In this document: in pieces, positions 50,922-60,035 of the stretch
Layout: every line of letters starts with the position of its first letter
Numbering within the stretch: the stretch's first letter is position 1
Origin: Mycolicibacterium sediminis
GTDB taxonomy: Bacteria > Actinomycetota > Actinomycetes > Mycobacteriales > Mycobacteriaceae
DNA: 64,000 nt
Direction of reading: 5' to 3'
Assembly (NCBI RefSeq): GCF_010731735.1
Contig: NZ_AP022588.1
Location: 2,294,001 to 2,358,000, forward strand
Position numbers and translations under genes: made by a program
Notes under the pieces: model-generated
Told to the model about the DNA's origin: nothing
Database searches by the model: none
The model's input: the letters and a program-made list of their open reading frames with translations, nothing else

Positions 50922-51935
50922 ATGAGCGAGAACCGATTGACGTGCCTGGTGACCGGATCGACGGGCTACGTGGGTGGCCGGCTGATTCCGCGTCTGCTGG
51001 CGGCGGGCCACCGGGTGAAGGCCATGGCGCGCGACCCCCGCGATCTCGACTCGGTCCCGTGGCGCGACGACGTCGACGTCGTGCGGGCCGATCTCGCCGA
51101 CCCCGAATCGCTGGACGCCGCCTGCGCCGGCGTGGACGTGCTCTACTACCTGGTCCACTCGATGGGCACCTCGTCGGACTTCGAGTCCGAAGAGGCCGAT
51201 TCGGCGACCAACACCGTCGAGGCCGCGCGCCGGGCGGGCGTCCGGCGGGTGGTCTACCTGGGCGGCCTGCACCCCTCGGGTGGGCACCTCTCCAAGCACC
51301 TCGAGTCGCGCTCGAGCGTCGGGGACACACTGCTCGCGTCGGGCATCGAAACCGTTGCGCTACAAGCAGGTGTCGTCATCGGCGCAGGCTCGGCGTCGTT
51401 CGAGATGATCCGCCATCTCGTCGAGGTGTCACCGGTGCTGCCCGTGCCGAGGTGGTCGCGTCACCTGGTGCAACCCATCGCCGTCGACGACGTCCTGCAC
51501 TACCTCACCGAGGCGGCGACCGCCTCCGTGCCGACGTCGCGTACCTGGGACATCGGCGGCCCCAACGTCCTGCGCTACGCGGACGTGCTGCGCGAATTCG
51601 GAGACGTGGCCGGCCTGCCCCCGCGACGCATCGTCCCCGTGCCGGGGCTCACGCCGGCGATCGTCAGCTGGGGCATCGCGCTGCTCACCCCGATGCCCGC
51701 GGGCCTGGTGCGACCGCTCGTCGCGTCCCTCAAGTCAGATTCGGTGATGGGTGATCGCGACGTCGACACCGTCATCGCGCCACCGGCCAAGGGGCTGACC
51801 ACCTACCGCAACGCGGTGGCGCGGGCGCTCGAGCAGCCCTACTCGGATGACTCCGGCGTCCAGCCCACCGATCCGTCGGCGGCGGAGCTGATGCCCAGCG
51901 ACCCGGAGTGGGCGCGCGAACGCACCGCGCGGTAA
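50922..51935 (+). CDS. NAD(P)H-binding SDR/NmrA-like protein
   Basis: 337 residues; AGGGGAAG lies about 9 bases upstream. The N-terminus has the Rossmann glycine motif VTGSTGYVGGRLIPRL and RDPRDLDSV. VYLGGLHPSGGHLSKHL follows, with conserved NmrA-like residues and no clear Tyr-x3-Lys site. A long C-terminal domain (IVSWGIALLTPMPAGLVRPL) may contact membranes. Related mycobacterial proteins are annotated as nucleoside-diphosphate-sugar epimerases or NAD(P)-dependent reductases with a DUF2867-like tail. Substrate not known. Confidence 0.85.
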   Translation: MSENRLTCLVTGSTGYVGGRLIPRLLAAGHRVKAMARDPRDLDSVPWRDDVDVVRADLADPESLDAACAGVDVLYYLVHSMGTSSDFESEEADSATNTVEAARRAGVRRVVYLGGLHPSGGHLSKHLESRSSVGDTLLASGIETVALQAGVVIGAGSASFEMIRHLVEVSPVLPVPRWSRHLVQPIAVDDVLHYLTEAATASVPTSRTWDIGGPNVLRYADVLREFGDVAGLPPRRIVPVPGLTPAIVSWGIALLTPMPAGLVRPLVASLKSDSVMGDRDVDTVIAPPAKGLTTYRNAVARALEQPYSDDSGVQPTDPSAAELMPSDPEWARERTAR

Positions 51936-52139
51936 TTCGGCGTCCCAGCCTTTCTTACGGGCATGTGACGTGACCGGCGAACCCCGCGAAACGGTTTGAT
52001 CGAGTAATGCTCGGGTAGAAAACTGTCTGCAACGGCATTCCGCCGTGCGTCGCGTCTCGCGGACGCAGTCATCGAATCTCCCGGCGATTCTGTCTGACGA
52101 CCCCCTTCGCTTCGCCCCGTCGAGCGAGAGGAAGTCGCC

Positions 52140-52841
52140 GTGAACGATCACGAATACACCGACGGCCTGCGCGCCACCATGTCCGAACTGACCGCGCAGT
52201 TCCGCAAGCCCACCGACATCGCCACCACGCTGTCCCGGGTGACGACTGCGGCCGTCGAATTGATCGAGGGTGTCGACTACGCGGACGTGCTGCTCATCTC
52301 GGGTGCCGACGTGTTCGAGTCGGTCGCAGCCACCAGCCAGGTGGCCATCGACCTCGACGACGTGCAGCGCCGCTATCAGGAGGGACCCTGCCTCGACGCC
52401 GCGCTCGACGACGTGGCGACCGTGAGCAACGACCTCAGCCAGGAGACGCGGTGGCCCCGGTTCGCCGAATCCGCCATCGCCGCCGGGGTGCACGCCATGC
52501 TGTCCTTCCGGCTCTACACCCACAATTCCCGCGCGGGGGCCCTGAATCTGTTCGCCGGAGAACGCGACGTGTTCACCGCCGACGCCGAGGCACTGGCCGC
52601 GTTGCTGGCCACCCAGGCGGCCGTCGCACTGATCGCCGACGACAAGGACCTGCAGTTCCGCTCAGCGTTGGCTAGCCGGGACGTCATCGGACAGGCCAAG
52701 GGAATGATCATGGAACGGTTCGACGTCGACGCGCTGCACGCCTTCGAACTGTTGAAGCGGCTGTCGCAGGAGTCGAACACGCGGCTCGTCGACGTCGCCG
52801 CGGAGCTGGTGGCGAGAGGCCCCGAGCCGACGAGCACCTGA
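52140..52841 (+). CDS. GAF-ANTAR RNA-binding regulator, copy 1
   Basis: 233 residues with a GTG start; GAGAGGAAG lies 5 bases upstream. Residues 20-160 are a GAF sensing domain (EGPCLDAALDDVATVSND). The last 60 are an ANTAR domain, with SRDVIGQAKGMIMERFDVDA and FELLKRLSQESN. ANTAR proteins bind paired hairpin RNAs and stop transcription termination. A similar protein lies at 54501-55343. No adjacent target hairpin pair is apparent. Confidence 0.93.
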   Translation: MNDHEYTDGLRATMSELTAQFRKPTDIATTLSRVTTAAVELIEGVDYADVLLISGADVFESVAATSQVAIDLDDVQRRYQEGPCLDAALDDVATVSNDLSQETRWPRFAESAIAAGVHAMLSFRLYTHNSRAGALNLFAGERDVFTADAEALAALLATQAAVALIADDKDLQFRSALASRDVIGQAKGMIMERFDVDALHAFELLKRLSQESNTRLVDVAAELVARGPEPTST

Positions 52842-52904
52842 CTCCAGGTCGTGGTCTGATCGGGGTGACTTCCAGTGTCATCCGATCGAACGAGGAGAGT
52901 GCCG

Positions 52905-53471
52905 ATGCTGCGTCTGCCGCCCATCCCGCCCGCGAGCATGTCCGGTGACCAACGGGCCCTCCACGACGAGATCGCTCAGACCGTCCACGAGCACCTGCAC
53001 GGGTTCGTGTCGGAGCGTGCCGACGGTGCACTCGTCGGCCCGTTCGCCCCGATGCTGCACTTCCCCGACTGGGGTGGTCCGGCGTGGCGCTTCACGAAGT
53101 CACTGATGGACCACACCACGCTGCCGAAGGCGCCGCACGAGGTCGCGATTCTGGTGACCGGCGCCGCGGCCGGCGCGCGATACGAGCTGTACGCCCACGA
53201 ACGCGTCGCCGCCGCCACCGACCTGACCGCGGCCAAGATCGCCACCATCGTCGCGGGGCAGCGTCCGGGCGACCTCACCGCAGACGAAGGCGCCGCGTAC
53301 GACGTGGCGGCCGCACTGAGCCGCGGCGGGGCGCTGCCGGAGGCCACCTACCGGGCCGCTGTCGAGGCGTTCGGCGCGGACGGGGCGGCGGAACTCGTCT
53401 ACCTGATCGGCTGCTACAGCCTGGTGTCGGTGCTGCTCAACGCATTCGACGTGGACGTGCCGGAGTCCTAG
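52905..53471 (+). CDS. Carboxymuconolactone decarboxylase-like protein
   Basis: 188 residues; the start MLRLPPIPPASM has GAGGAGAG 5 bases upstream. The body fits the CMD family (PF02627): FTKSLMDHTTLPKAPHEVAI, YELYAHERVAAA and a late LVYLIGCYSLVSVLLNAF. It lacks the CxxC pair of AhpD, so it is probably not a peroxidase; it may act as an isomerase or decarboxylase. Substrate unknown. Confidence 0.85.
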   Translation: MLRLPPIPPASMSGDQRALHDEIAQTVHEHLHGFVSERADGALVGPFAPMLHFPDWGGPAWRFTKSLMDHTTLPKAPHEVAILVTGAAAGARYELYAHERVAAATDLTAAKIATIVAGQRPGDLTADEGAAYDVAAALSRGGALPEATYRAAVEAFGADGAAELVYLIGCYSLVSVLLNAFDVDVPES

Positions 53472-53480
53472 CTGTGTTAC

Positions 53481-53540
53481 GCCGAAACTACGCTCGTTGA
53501 CGGATATCTCGAGAAATCCGTCAACAACCGTAGTCTCGGC
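53481..53540. terminator. Perfectly placed bidirectional hairpin
   Basis: Arms 53481-53505 and 53516-53540 are 25 bases each with three mismatches (left arm begins GCCGAAACTACGCTCG) around a 10-base loop. It sits between the stops of convergent genes and should end transcription from both sides. No U-run. Confidence 0.7.
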
Positions 53541-53551
53541 GCCAGGCGGTA

Positions 53552-54496
53552 CTACTTCAGCTTCACCAGCCGCGTCGTCGAACTCTCGTCGAGGTCGACG
53601 ACGTCGGTACGCGAGCGCAGGAAGTCGCTGAAAGACCGGAAGCCGAGCGACTTCTCGCTGAACGACGGGTCCATGCGCTTCATCTGCGCCTTGACCGCCG
53701 AGTTGTGCAGCCAGTCGACGTCGTCCTTCTCCAGGCCGATCTGCAGCGCACGCTTGAGCAGGCCGGTCGCGGCGGTCTGCGGGTCGGGCTGCTCGGGTTC
53801 CCCGGGCGGACCGGCGGGCTTGCTGCTGCGCCGGGCGGCCCGCTTGCGCGGCGTCTTCTCCGCCGGCTCGTCCGGGTTCTCGGCGTCATCCGACTCGTCG
53901 GTCTCGTCGGGTTCTTCGACCGGCACCGGATCGGGTTCGAACACGGGGACGCCGGGCAGCGCGTCGTAGATGACGAAGTCGTCGCACGCGGCGGCGAGCG
54001 ACTTGCTCGACGACCCGGCCACGCCGATCCCGACGACGTACCGGCCGAGCCGCTTGCAGCGCTGCGCCAGGGCGATGTAGTCCGAGTCGCCCGCGACGAT
54101 CACCACGTGGGTCAGATCGGGCAGTCGGAACATGTCCTCGACCGCGTCGACCGCGAGCCGGATGTCGGCGCCGTTCTTGCCGTACGCCGCGGCGGGAAAG
54201 AGCTGAACGAGGTCGACGGCGCGGCCGACGAGCTGTCCCCGGTAGTCGGCGTTGACGCCGGCCGACCAGTCCGCATAGGCGCGGGTGAGCACCAGCGTGC
54301 CGAACGACGACGCGAAGTCGATGATCGCGCCGACGTCGACCGTCGCGCGCTCCAGGCGCTCGGGCGGCAGGCCCTTCGCCTTCGACTTGTCCTTCATGAA
54401 GGAGCTGCGACCGTTCACCTGGTCGTACCGCGAGATGACGATGTTGTCGAAGTCGAGGTAGACCGCGACGCGGGTGGTGGCACCGGGTTCCGTCAT
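53552..54496 (-). CDS. NYN-domain protein with C-terminal OST-HTH/LOTUS domain
   Basis: About 314 residues from MTEPGATTRV; an ATG six codons earlier overlaps the upstream gene. The NYN (PIN-like RNase) domain has VAVYLDFDNIVIS, GADIRLAVDAVEDM and VIVAGDSDYIALAQRCKRLG, with the clustered Asp that bind Mg. An acidic then basic linker leads to a C-terminal OST-HTH domain (LLKRALQIGLEKDD...FRSFSDFLRS) that binds RNA. Predicted Mg-dependent ribonuclease or RNA regulator. It follows the second GAF-ANTAR gene in the same direction. Confidence 0.9.
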   Translation of the reverse strand: MTEPGATTRVAVYLDFDNIVISRYDQVNGRSSFMKDKSKAKGLPPERLERATVDVGAIIDFASSFGTLVLTRAYADWSAGVNADYRGQLVGRAVDLVQLFPAAAYGKNGADIRLAVDAVEDMFRLPDLTHVVIVAGDSDYIALAQRCKRLGRYVVGIGVAGSSSKSLAAACDDFVIYDALPGVPVFEPDPVPVEEPDETDESDDAENPDEPAEKTPRKRAARRSSKPAGPPGEPEQPDPQTAATGLLKRALQIGLEKDDVDWLHNSAVKAQMKRMDPSFSEKSLGFRSFSDFLRSRTDVVDLDESSTTRLVKLK

Positions 54497-54500
54497 GGCA

Positions 54501-55343
54501 TCAGTCTCGTCCATCGACGTCGGCGGCGTTCTGCGGCCCCGAACCCTGACGCAGCTGCGCCTTCCGCACCGCCTCGTCGACCAGCCGTTCGGCGACGACG
54601 TGCAGCTTGACGTTCTCGGCCTGGCTGATCTTTGTCAGCCGCTCGAAGGCGTCCTCGGCGGCGATGCCCGACCGGCTGCGGACGATCCCGATGGCCTGGT
54701 CGATCACCGTCCGGCTCTCGAGCGCACGACGCATCCGTTCGGTGCTCTCCCGCGCCGTCGCGAGCAGCTGCGCGTTGTAGATCGACACCGCGGCGGGCGC
54801 CGCGAACTGCTCCCCGACGCGCACCGCGTGCTCGGCGAAGACGTCTCGCTCGTACGCGTAGGAGTTGATCGCGCCGATCACCTTGTCGCCGATCAACATC
54901 GGCAGCGCCAGCACCGAGTGCACGCCCATGCGGGCGACCGAACCGCGGAGCCGGGGCCACCGGTCGTCGCTGCCGATGGAGCCGCTCACCGCGGGCCGGC
55001 GTGTCTGCATGCAGGTGATGCACGGGCCCTCCTGCAGCTTGTTGTACTGCAGGATCTCGATGTCGCGCACGAACCCCGGGGTGGCCGCCCAGGCGTGCGC
55101 GCGCGGGCTACCGCTGACGAACTCGACGAGGGTCACCCCGGCGCCGTCGACACCCGGGATGGCCTGAACGGCGAAGGAGGCTACGTCGGACAGCAGGTCC
55201 TCGACACTGCGCGCGTCGGCGACCACGTGAGCCAGGCTGCTCAGGCCCTGGTGCAGGTCGACCTCGTCGGACTGCGCCTGCTCGGCGGAGACGTCACAGG
55301 CAGGCGGCGCCTCGCGGCCCGGCTGCCCGTCGAACTCGGCCAT
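54501..55343 (-). CDS. GAF-ANTAR RNA-binding regulator, copy 2
   Basis: 280 residues from MAEFDGQPG, with AGGAGG 3-5 bases upstream. The GAF part has LQEGPCITCMQTRRPAVSG and GVHSVLALPMLIGDKVIGAI; the ANTAR part has ESRTVIDQAIGIVRSRSG and AFERLTKISQAENVKL. It is probably a signal-responsive antiterminator. The next gene, five bases downstream, is an RNA-binding NYN protein, which suggests a joint RNA-level role. Confidence 0.93.
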   Translation of the reverse strand: MAEFDGQPGREAPPACDVSAEQAQSDEVDLHQGLSSLAHVVADARSVEDLLSDVASFAVQAIPGVDGAGVTLVEFVSGSPRAHAWAATPGFVRDIEILQYNKLQEGPCITCMQTRRPAVSGSIGSDDRWPRLRGSVARMGVHSVLALPMLIGDKVIGAINSYAYERDVFAEHAVRVGEQFAAPAAVSIYNAQLLATARESTERMRRALESRTVIDQAIGIVRSRSGIAAEDAFERLTKISQAENVKLHVVAERLVDEAVRKAQLRQGSGPQNAADVDGRD

Positions 55344-55409
55344 GGCCCTCCTACACGTGCACAGGCGGCCCAACTTACTCGGCGCACGTCGAGGCGGGAA
55401 ACCCCACGA

Positions 55410-57044
55410 TCAGGAGACCAGCGGCACGGCGTGCGCACGACGGAGCTTGCCCGACGGCGTCTTGGGGATCATGCCGGGTTCGAGGACGACGACGTTGCGC
55501 GGCCGGACGTCGACCTCGGCGACCACCTCGTGCGCCACCTGCTTCTCGATGCGCCGCACCTCGTCGGGGTTCTCGTACTCCTTGGACTCGACCGCGACCG
55601 CGAAGCTCTCGCGCGACTGACCGGCGTCGAGACGCACCGCCACCGCGCAGCCCGCGCGCACGCCGTCGACCCGTGCGGCAGCGCGCTCGATGTCGGTGGG
55701 GTACACGTTGCGGCCGGCCATGATGATGACGTCCTTGACCCGGCCGCAGACCACGACCTGGTCGGTCTCGGTGAGGTAGCCGAGGTCGCCGGTGTCGTAC
55801 CAGCCCTGCTCGTCCTGTGCCGCAACGAATCCCGCGATCGTCATGTACCCGGAGGTCACCGGCTCGCCCCGCACCTGCAGCACGCCGACTGCGCGCTGCG
55901 GCAGGATGCGTCCGTCGTCCGCGACGGCCCGGATCTCCAAGCCCTTGAGCACCTTGCCGAGCGACACCAGGCGACGGGTGTTGCCGCGGGTGGCTGGGAT
56001 TGCGCGACGGAGCGCCGACAGCAGGTCGGCGTCGACCTCGTCGATGACCATGCCGCCGCCCGACTCCGAAAACGCCACGCCCACAGTGGTTTCCGCCATG
56101 CCGTACGCGGGGACGATCGCCTCGTGGCGCAATCCGAACGGTGCGCCCGCCTCGATCAGGTCCTCGACGTCGGCGGGTTCGACCTGCTCGGAACCCGACA
56201 GCGCCCACCGCAGGCTCGACAGGTCGAACTGACCCGGCGTGGCCTGGCGGCGCAGTCGCTTCGCGAACAATGTGTACGCAAAGTTGGGGGCGGCGGTCAT
56301 GGTGCCCTTGTACTTGTCGATCAGCCGGGCCCACAGCAGGGTGTCGCGCAGGAAGTCCATCGGCGTGACCTTGACCAGCTCGGCGCCGAAGTACATCGGC
56401 ACGGTCAGGTAGCCCGTCAGACCCATGTCGTGGAAGCACGGCAGCCAGCTGACGATGACGTCTGTCTCTTGGTCGAAGTCCGCGCCGATGAACATCGCCT
56501 CGGCGTTGGACACCACGTTGCGGTGCGTGATCTGGACGGCCTTCGGCGAACCCGTCGATCCGGAGGTCAGCTGTAGCAGCGCGAGGTCGCCTTCGTCGGT
56601 GTCGATCGGGTCGATCGGGTCGGCGGCCAGCAGGTCTTCGATGGTCACCACGTTGAGGCCCAGCTGCTCGAGCAGCGGCGCGGCGGGCATGAACGGGTCG
56701 GAGACGACGACGGCGGCAGCGCGGATCATCCCGATGACGGCGGTGGTCTCCTCCGCCCAGCGTTCGAGGTTGGTGCGGGGGGTCGGCTGATGGAGCATCG
56801 TCAGCGACGCGCCGCGCATCCAGATGCCCTGTGCCGTCGGTGCGATCTCGACCGGTGCGCCCGCAAGCACGGCAACGGCGTCACCGTGGCCGACGCCGGC
56901 CTTCGCCAGCCCGCCCGCGATCTTGCGGGCACGTTCGTGGACCTCGGCCCAAGTGTGCCGGACCGGCGCATCGGGCTCGCCGGTCACCATGCCGCGAGGA
57001 CTGGACAGCGCGTTGGCGAACATCGCTTCGGTGAAGCGACTCAC
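55410..57044 (-). CDS. pks16: Fatty-acyl-AMP/CoA ligase, Pks16 orthologue
   Basis: 544 residues from the GTG (VSRFTEAMF), with GGAGG 7-8 bases upstream; this equals the length I remember for M. tuberculosis Pks16 (Rv1013). The adenylation motifs are [38 protein letters not shown] and the C-terminal [12 protein letters not shown] with the catalytic Lys. The family activates fatty acids as acyl-adenylates. Despite the name it is not a polyketide synthase; its exact acyl chain is unknown. Confidence 0.88.
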   Translation of the reverse strand: MSRFTEAMFANALSSPRGMVTGEPDAPVRHTWAEVHERARKIAGGLAKAGVGHGDAVAVLAGAPVEIAPTAQGIWMRGASLTMLHQPTPRTNLERWAEETTAVIGMIRAAAVVVSDPFMPAAPLLEQLGLNVVTIEDLLAADPIDPIDTDEGDLALLQLTSGSTGSPKAVQITHRNVVSNAEAMFIGADFDQETDVIVSWLPCFHDMGLTGYLTVPMYFGAELVKVTPMDFLRDTLLWARLIDKYKGTMTAAPNFAYTLFAKRLRRQATPGQFDLSSLRWALSGSEQVEPADVEDLIEAGAPFGLRHEAIVPAYGMAETTVGVAFSESGGGMVIDEVDADLLSALRRAIPATRGNTRRLVSLGKVLKGLEIRAVADDGRILPQRAVGVLQVRGEPVTSGYMTIAGFVAAQDEQGWYDTGDLGYLTETDQVVVCGRVKDVIIMAGRNVYPTDIERAAARVDGVRAGCAVAVRLDAGQSRESFAVAVESKEYENPDEVRRIEKQVAHEVVAEVDVRPRNVVVLEPGMIPKTPSGKLRRAHAVPLVS

Positions 57045-57501
57045 TGCGACACCTCCACTGGCAACAGGACGTGGCTTGGCGACGCGGACGTCACAGAGTA
57101 GGTAGCCAAGGGACTCCGTCATTCAGGCACAACCGTACGAGGGTCGGCCGAGTCGGTGAGCAGTGCTCTCGGTGGGGACGATGACGTCGCCGCCGTGACG
57201 GGTCCGGATGGCTGTGTTGTCAACCGCGCATCACGGTACCGCGCCCCATGGCGGCGACGTGCCAATCGGCACCGCACGACGTGGACACGGTTCTGTGTCG
57301 ATCGGGGGTACGGATGGGTTGCGCGCGGGCCGTCCTCGCCGGCGCCCATGGGTGGGCGCGCGCCGTCATCGGTCGTTGACGCGCCGGTGAGGGACACCGC
57401 TCGGGACGGTCTCGGGGTCCGGTTCACTCGCGAGCGTGCGCAAACTCAGGTCCGTCGACGGCGTGTCGCCCGCAAACACGCACGCTCGCCGGAGGAGGAG
57501 A
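57045..57501. other. Gene-free promoter region
   Basis: About 455 bases between divergent genes, with promoters for pks16 on the left and the UsfY-like gene on the right. No gene is supported. The only clear motif is the palindrome directly to the right. Confidence 0.45.
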
Positions 57502-57517
57502 TGTGATGTAGCTCACA
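57502..57517. promoter_or_regulatory. Crp-type binding site
   Basis: TGTGA-TGTAGC-TCACA: both half sites match the cAMP receptor protein consensus TGTGA-N6-TCACA exactly, the form used by mycobacterial Crp (Rv3676). It lies 40 bases upstream of the UsfY-like start codon, with CGTACGGT between them. Confidence 0.75.
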
Positions 57518-57556
57518 ATCGGCGTACGGTGGAGGAATCTTCGAAGGGAGACACCC

Positions 57557-57859
57557 ATGAAGGGCGCACATCGAGATCCCGTCGACCACTCCCGCACGTG
57601 CCAGCCACACGCCGGTGAGTCGTTCATCGACACGCTGTGGCTACCTGGCCTCGGGCTCATCATGCTCGGCACGGCGATGATCGCCGGGTTCGTCGCCGCG
57701 ACGGCGTACGGCCGCACGGACCTGCAGCTGACGCTCGGGCTGATCGCCGGCGCGCTGGTGACCGCGGGCGCGATCCTCGTCGCGGTCGAACACCACCGGG
57801 TCAAGCGCGTCGAGCGCCAGTGGGACGCCGACCACCCGGTGCCGCGCGCCCGCGCCTAG
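57557..57859 (+). CDS. usfY: UsfY-like small membrane protein
   Basis: 100 residues. The N-terminus KGAHRDPVDHSRTCQPHAGES followed by TLWLPGLGLIMLGTAMIAG matches the UsfY family of mycobacteria (SigF-linked locus) as I know it. Two membrane helices are followed by a charged tail (VEHHRVKRVERQWDADHP). AAGGGAG lies 6 bases upstream. A perfect Crp-type site just upstream suggests control by cAMP. The function of UsfY is unknown; the gene name rests on resemblance. Confidence 0.7.
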   Translation: MKGAHRDPVDHSRTCQPHAGESFIDTLWLPGLGLIMLGTAMIAGFVAATAYGRTDLQLTLGLIAGALVTAGAILVAVEHHRVKRVERQWDADHPVPRARA

Positions 57860-57870
57860 TAGCCCGGGGT

Positions 57871-58215
57871 CTAGGTCTCGACGGTCGACCGCAGCCAGGC
57901 CATGATCTCGCGGGTCGGCTTGTCCACGACGTCGGCGAACTCGGGATGGGCGGTGACGTATCTCGCCACCGTCGGGCACACCGGCACGATGCGCAGCCCC
58001 TCCGACCGCGTTGCCACGAGCGCCTCTGCGATGACGATGGTCGACAGGCCGCGGCCACCGTGGGCGGCGTCGACCTCGGTGTGGAAGAAGACGCGCTGAC
58101 CGTCGCGGTCGACGAAGTACGTTCGCCCGACGACGTTCTCGTCGACCATGACCGCAAAGGCGTCGTCCTCGCGGACCACGGACACGGGTGATCCGGTCTT
58201 GTCGGTCAGCGTCAT
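57871..58215 (-). CDS. GNAT-like N-acetyltransferase (YidJ/short type)
   Basis: 114 residues from MTLTDK with GGGAGGAG 5 bases upstream. It shows a compact GNAT domain: FFHTEVDAAHGGRGLSTIVI with the Gly-rich acetyl-CoA loop, and VPVCPTVARYVTAHPEF. This is the short family typified by 'GCN5-related, DUF4287/YjdJ-like' proteins. Substrate unknown. Divergent from the AhpD-like gene. Confidence 0.87.
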   Translation of the reverse strand: MTLTDKTGSPVSVVREDDAFAVMVDENVVGRTYFVDRDGQRVFFHTEVDAAHGGRGLSTIVIAEALVATRSEGLRIVPVCPTVARYVTAHPEFADVVDKPTREIMAWLRSTVET

Positions 58216-58272
58216 GGCACTCCTCCCGGCTGCGTACGATCGGGTCCGACTCCAACGATCCAAAGGCTACTG

Positions 58273-58728
58273 GTGGACATCGAGCACGTGCACGTCGACA
58301 AGCAGAGCCCCGACGCCTACAAGGCCTTCGTCGGCGCCTCGGTGGCCGTCGGCAAGACCGCCACGGACGCGGGACTCGAGCGGAGCCTCGTCGAACTGGT
58401 CAACGTCCGCGTCTCGCAGATCAACGGCTGCCCGACCTGCCTGGACGTCCACCACCGGAAGGCGGCCGCGGCGGGCGTCACCGAGAAGCAGCTGACCACC
58501 GTCGCCGTGTGGCGGGACACCGAACTGTTCAGCGAACGCGAACAGGCGGCACTGCGGCTCGCCGAGATCACCACGACGCTGCCCGATCACGACACCGCCG
58601 AGCGCGAGTACGGCCGGGCGAGGAAGGTGCTCGGCGACGACGAGCTGTCCGCCGTCATCTGGGTGGCCACCGCCATCAACGCGTTCAACCGGGTGGCGAT
58701 CCTCAGCAGGCACCTCGTCAAGCCGTAG
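58273..58728 (+). CDS. AhpD-like carboxymuconolactone decarboxylase family protein
   Basis: 151 residues, with a GTG start and AAAGG 6 bases upstream. It has the AhpD-type active site NGCPTCLDVHHRKA, a redox CxxC followed by His, and a family helix INAFNRVAILSRHL. Likely a thiol peroxidase or its reductant partner in oxidative-stress defence. A strong hairpin follows the stop codon. Confidence 0.92.
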   Translation: MDIEHVHVDKQSPDAYKAFVGASVAVGKTATDAGLERSLVELVNVRVSQINGCPTCLDVHHRKAAAAGVTEKQLTTVAVWRDTELFSEREQAALRLAEITTTLPDHDTAEREYGRARKVLGDDELSAVIWVATAINAFNRVAILSRHLVKP

Positions 58729-58738
58729 CGGAAAAGCA

Positions 58739-58772
58739 GAAGAGCAGCCACCCGGGGGAGTGGCTGCTCTTC
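58739..58772 (+). terminator. Strong hairpin terminator
   Basis: Perfect 13-base arms (GAAGAGCAGCCAC and GTGGCTGCTCTTC) around an 8-base loop, 11 bases after the AhpD-like stop codon. It also lies downstream of the opposing gene on the right, so it can serve both. Confidence 0.85.
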
Positions 58773-58842
58773 AGTGCTTCGGTCTTTGCGCTCGGTCTGC
58801 GCGTGCTGTCTCTGCGTTCGGTCTACGCAGGGACCAGGGAGA

Positions 58843-59082
58843 TCAGGACTTCTCGGCGGCCTTCTGGCGCGCTTCCTGGGTCTTCGCCTCGGCGCGGGCG
58901 GCTTCCGCCTCCGCCTCCTTCTTGGCGACGTCCTTCTCAGCCTCGGCCTTGTCCTGCTGGGCCTTGCCCTGCTCCTCGAGCTTCTCGTTGCCCAGGACGA
59001 CGCCGAGGATCTGCTTCACGACGCCGACCCCCAGGTCGAGGACGCTCTTGACGAGATTGATGGGTCCGCTGGTAACAGACAT
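58843..59082 (-). CDS. Small coiled-coil stress-type protein (CsbD-like)
   Basis: 79 residues. A short amphipathic start (MSVTSGPINLVKSVLDLGVGV) leads to a long Ala/Glu/Lys-rich helix with heptad-like repeats (EEQGKAQQDKAEAEKDVAKK). This pattern is seen in small stress-induced proteins related to CsbD or microaggregate-binding proteins. No enzyme motif. Probably membrane- or wall-associated; function unknown. Confidence 0.75.
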   Translation of the reverse strand: MSVTSGPINLVKSVLDLGVGVVKQILGVVLGNEKLEEQGKAQQDKAEAEKDVAKKEAEAEAARAEAKTQEARQKAAEKS

Positions 59083-59228
59083 TCGATTCCCTTCCTTGGG
59101 TGCCTCGGCCGCCTGCTTTGGGATGCTGCCGAGTACGTGTGGAATCAGTCTGCAAGCTGGTGCTAGCTATAGCAAGCACCTTGTTAGCATCGTCACCTTT
59201 GGTTTGTGATCTGCGGAAACCGGGTCCG

Positions 59229-60035
59229 TCACGCCGTCGCAGGGGATATTCGCGCGCGTCGGCCCAGCCGCTGCCACGTCACCGCAGCCACCACCGCCAC
59301 GACCACCGCGGCGACTGCCGCGGTCGACACCAGTACCGGGCTGCCGCGCTGCGCTGCGCCGACCGCGATCGCCACGAGAGCCCACAGCACACCCGCCACG
59401 TAGCCGAGGGTGCCGCGGAGCATGAGCGTCACTCCGATCGCCGACACCGACGCCAGGACGAGCACCACGAACTGCCACCACCAACCCTCGGCGGACCAGC
59501 CCTCGTCGAGGAAGGCCGCCGCGACGTTCGCGAACCAGGCGATGCTGCTCCAGCCGAGATAGAGCCCGAAGGTCACCGTCGCCAGCGTCGCCGCCCACGA
59601 CGGGCAGGTCAGATCGTCGCGGTGCCGGATCAGCTTGCGCATGACGTGCGCCAGCGCGCCGACCATTACGCCGAACACCACGACGCTGACCCACAGCCAG
59701 CTCTGCGCGGCAATGACCAACCACAGGCTGAAGCCGACGAAGACGATGCAGATGTCGATGAGAATCCCGGTCTCCCACCAGGATCCGAGGCCGTACCGCA
59801 CGATCACGACGGCCGTGACGGCGCTCAAGACGGTGATCACGCCCCACAGCCCGAACGCGTACCCGGCGGGGGTGATCAGTGCCCGGTTGGTCGCACCGGA
59901 CGCCAGGAAGTCACCCGCCAGCGCGCTCGTCACCGCGGGCGCCGCCAGCTGGCTCAACGCCAGCACCAGCGCCACCCAGCGCCAGGCGACGGCCGCACGG
60001 GTGGGATGGGACGTTGCAGGCACGGTCGAGGTCAC
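59229..60035 (-). CDS. TspO/MBR-like multi-pass membrane protein
   Basis: 268 residues from a GTG overlapping the SOUL stop (GTGA). Seven or more hydrophobic segments are visible, beginning after WRWVALVLALSQLAAPAVTS, with the phrase LITPAGYAFGLWGVITVLSA, a tryptophan-rich-sensory-like pattern. TspO-type proteins bind porphyrins and hydrophobic ligands. Pairing with a SOUL haem protein supports a tetrapyrrole link, which is an inference. Confidence 0.75.
   Translation of the reverse strand: MTSTVPATSHPTRAAVAWRWVALVLALSQLAAPAVTSALAGDFLASGATNRALITPAGYAFGLWGVITVLSAVTAVVIVRYGLGSWWETGILIDICIVFVGFSLWLVIAAQSWLWVSVVVFGVMVGALAHVMRKLIRHRDDLTCPSWAATLATVTFGLYLGWSSIAWFANVAAAFLDEGWSAEGWWWQFVVLVLASVSAIGVTLMLRGTLGYVAGVLWALVAIAVGAAQRGSPVLVSTAAVAAVVVAVVAAVTWQRLGRRARISPATA

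Noticed and set aside
54474..56576. 700-codon rightward frame opposite the GAF-ANTAR and pks16 genes
   Set aside because: Shadow of real leftward genes; no start signal and no recognisable domain.
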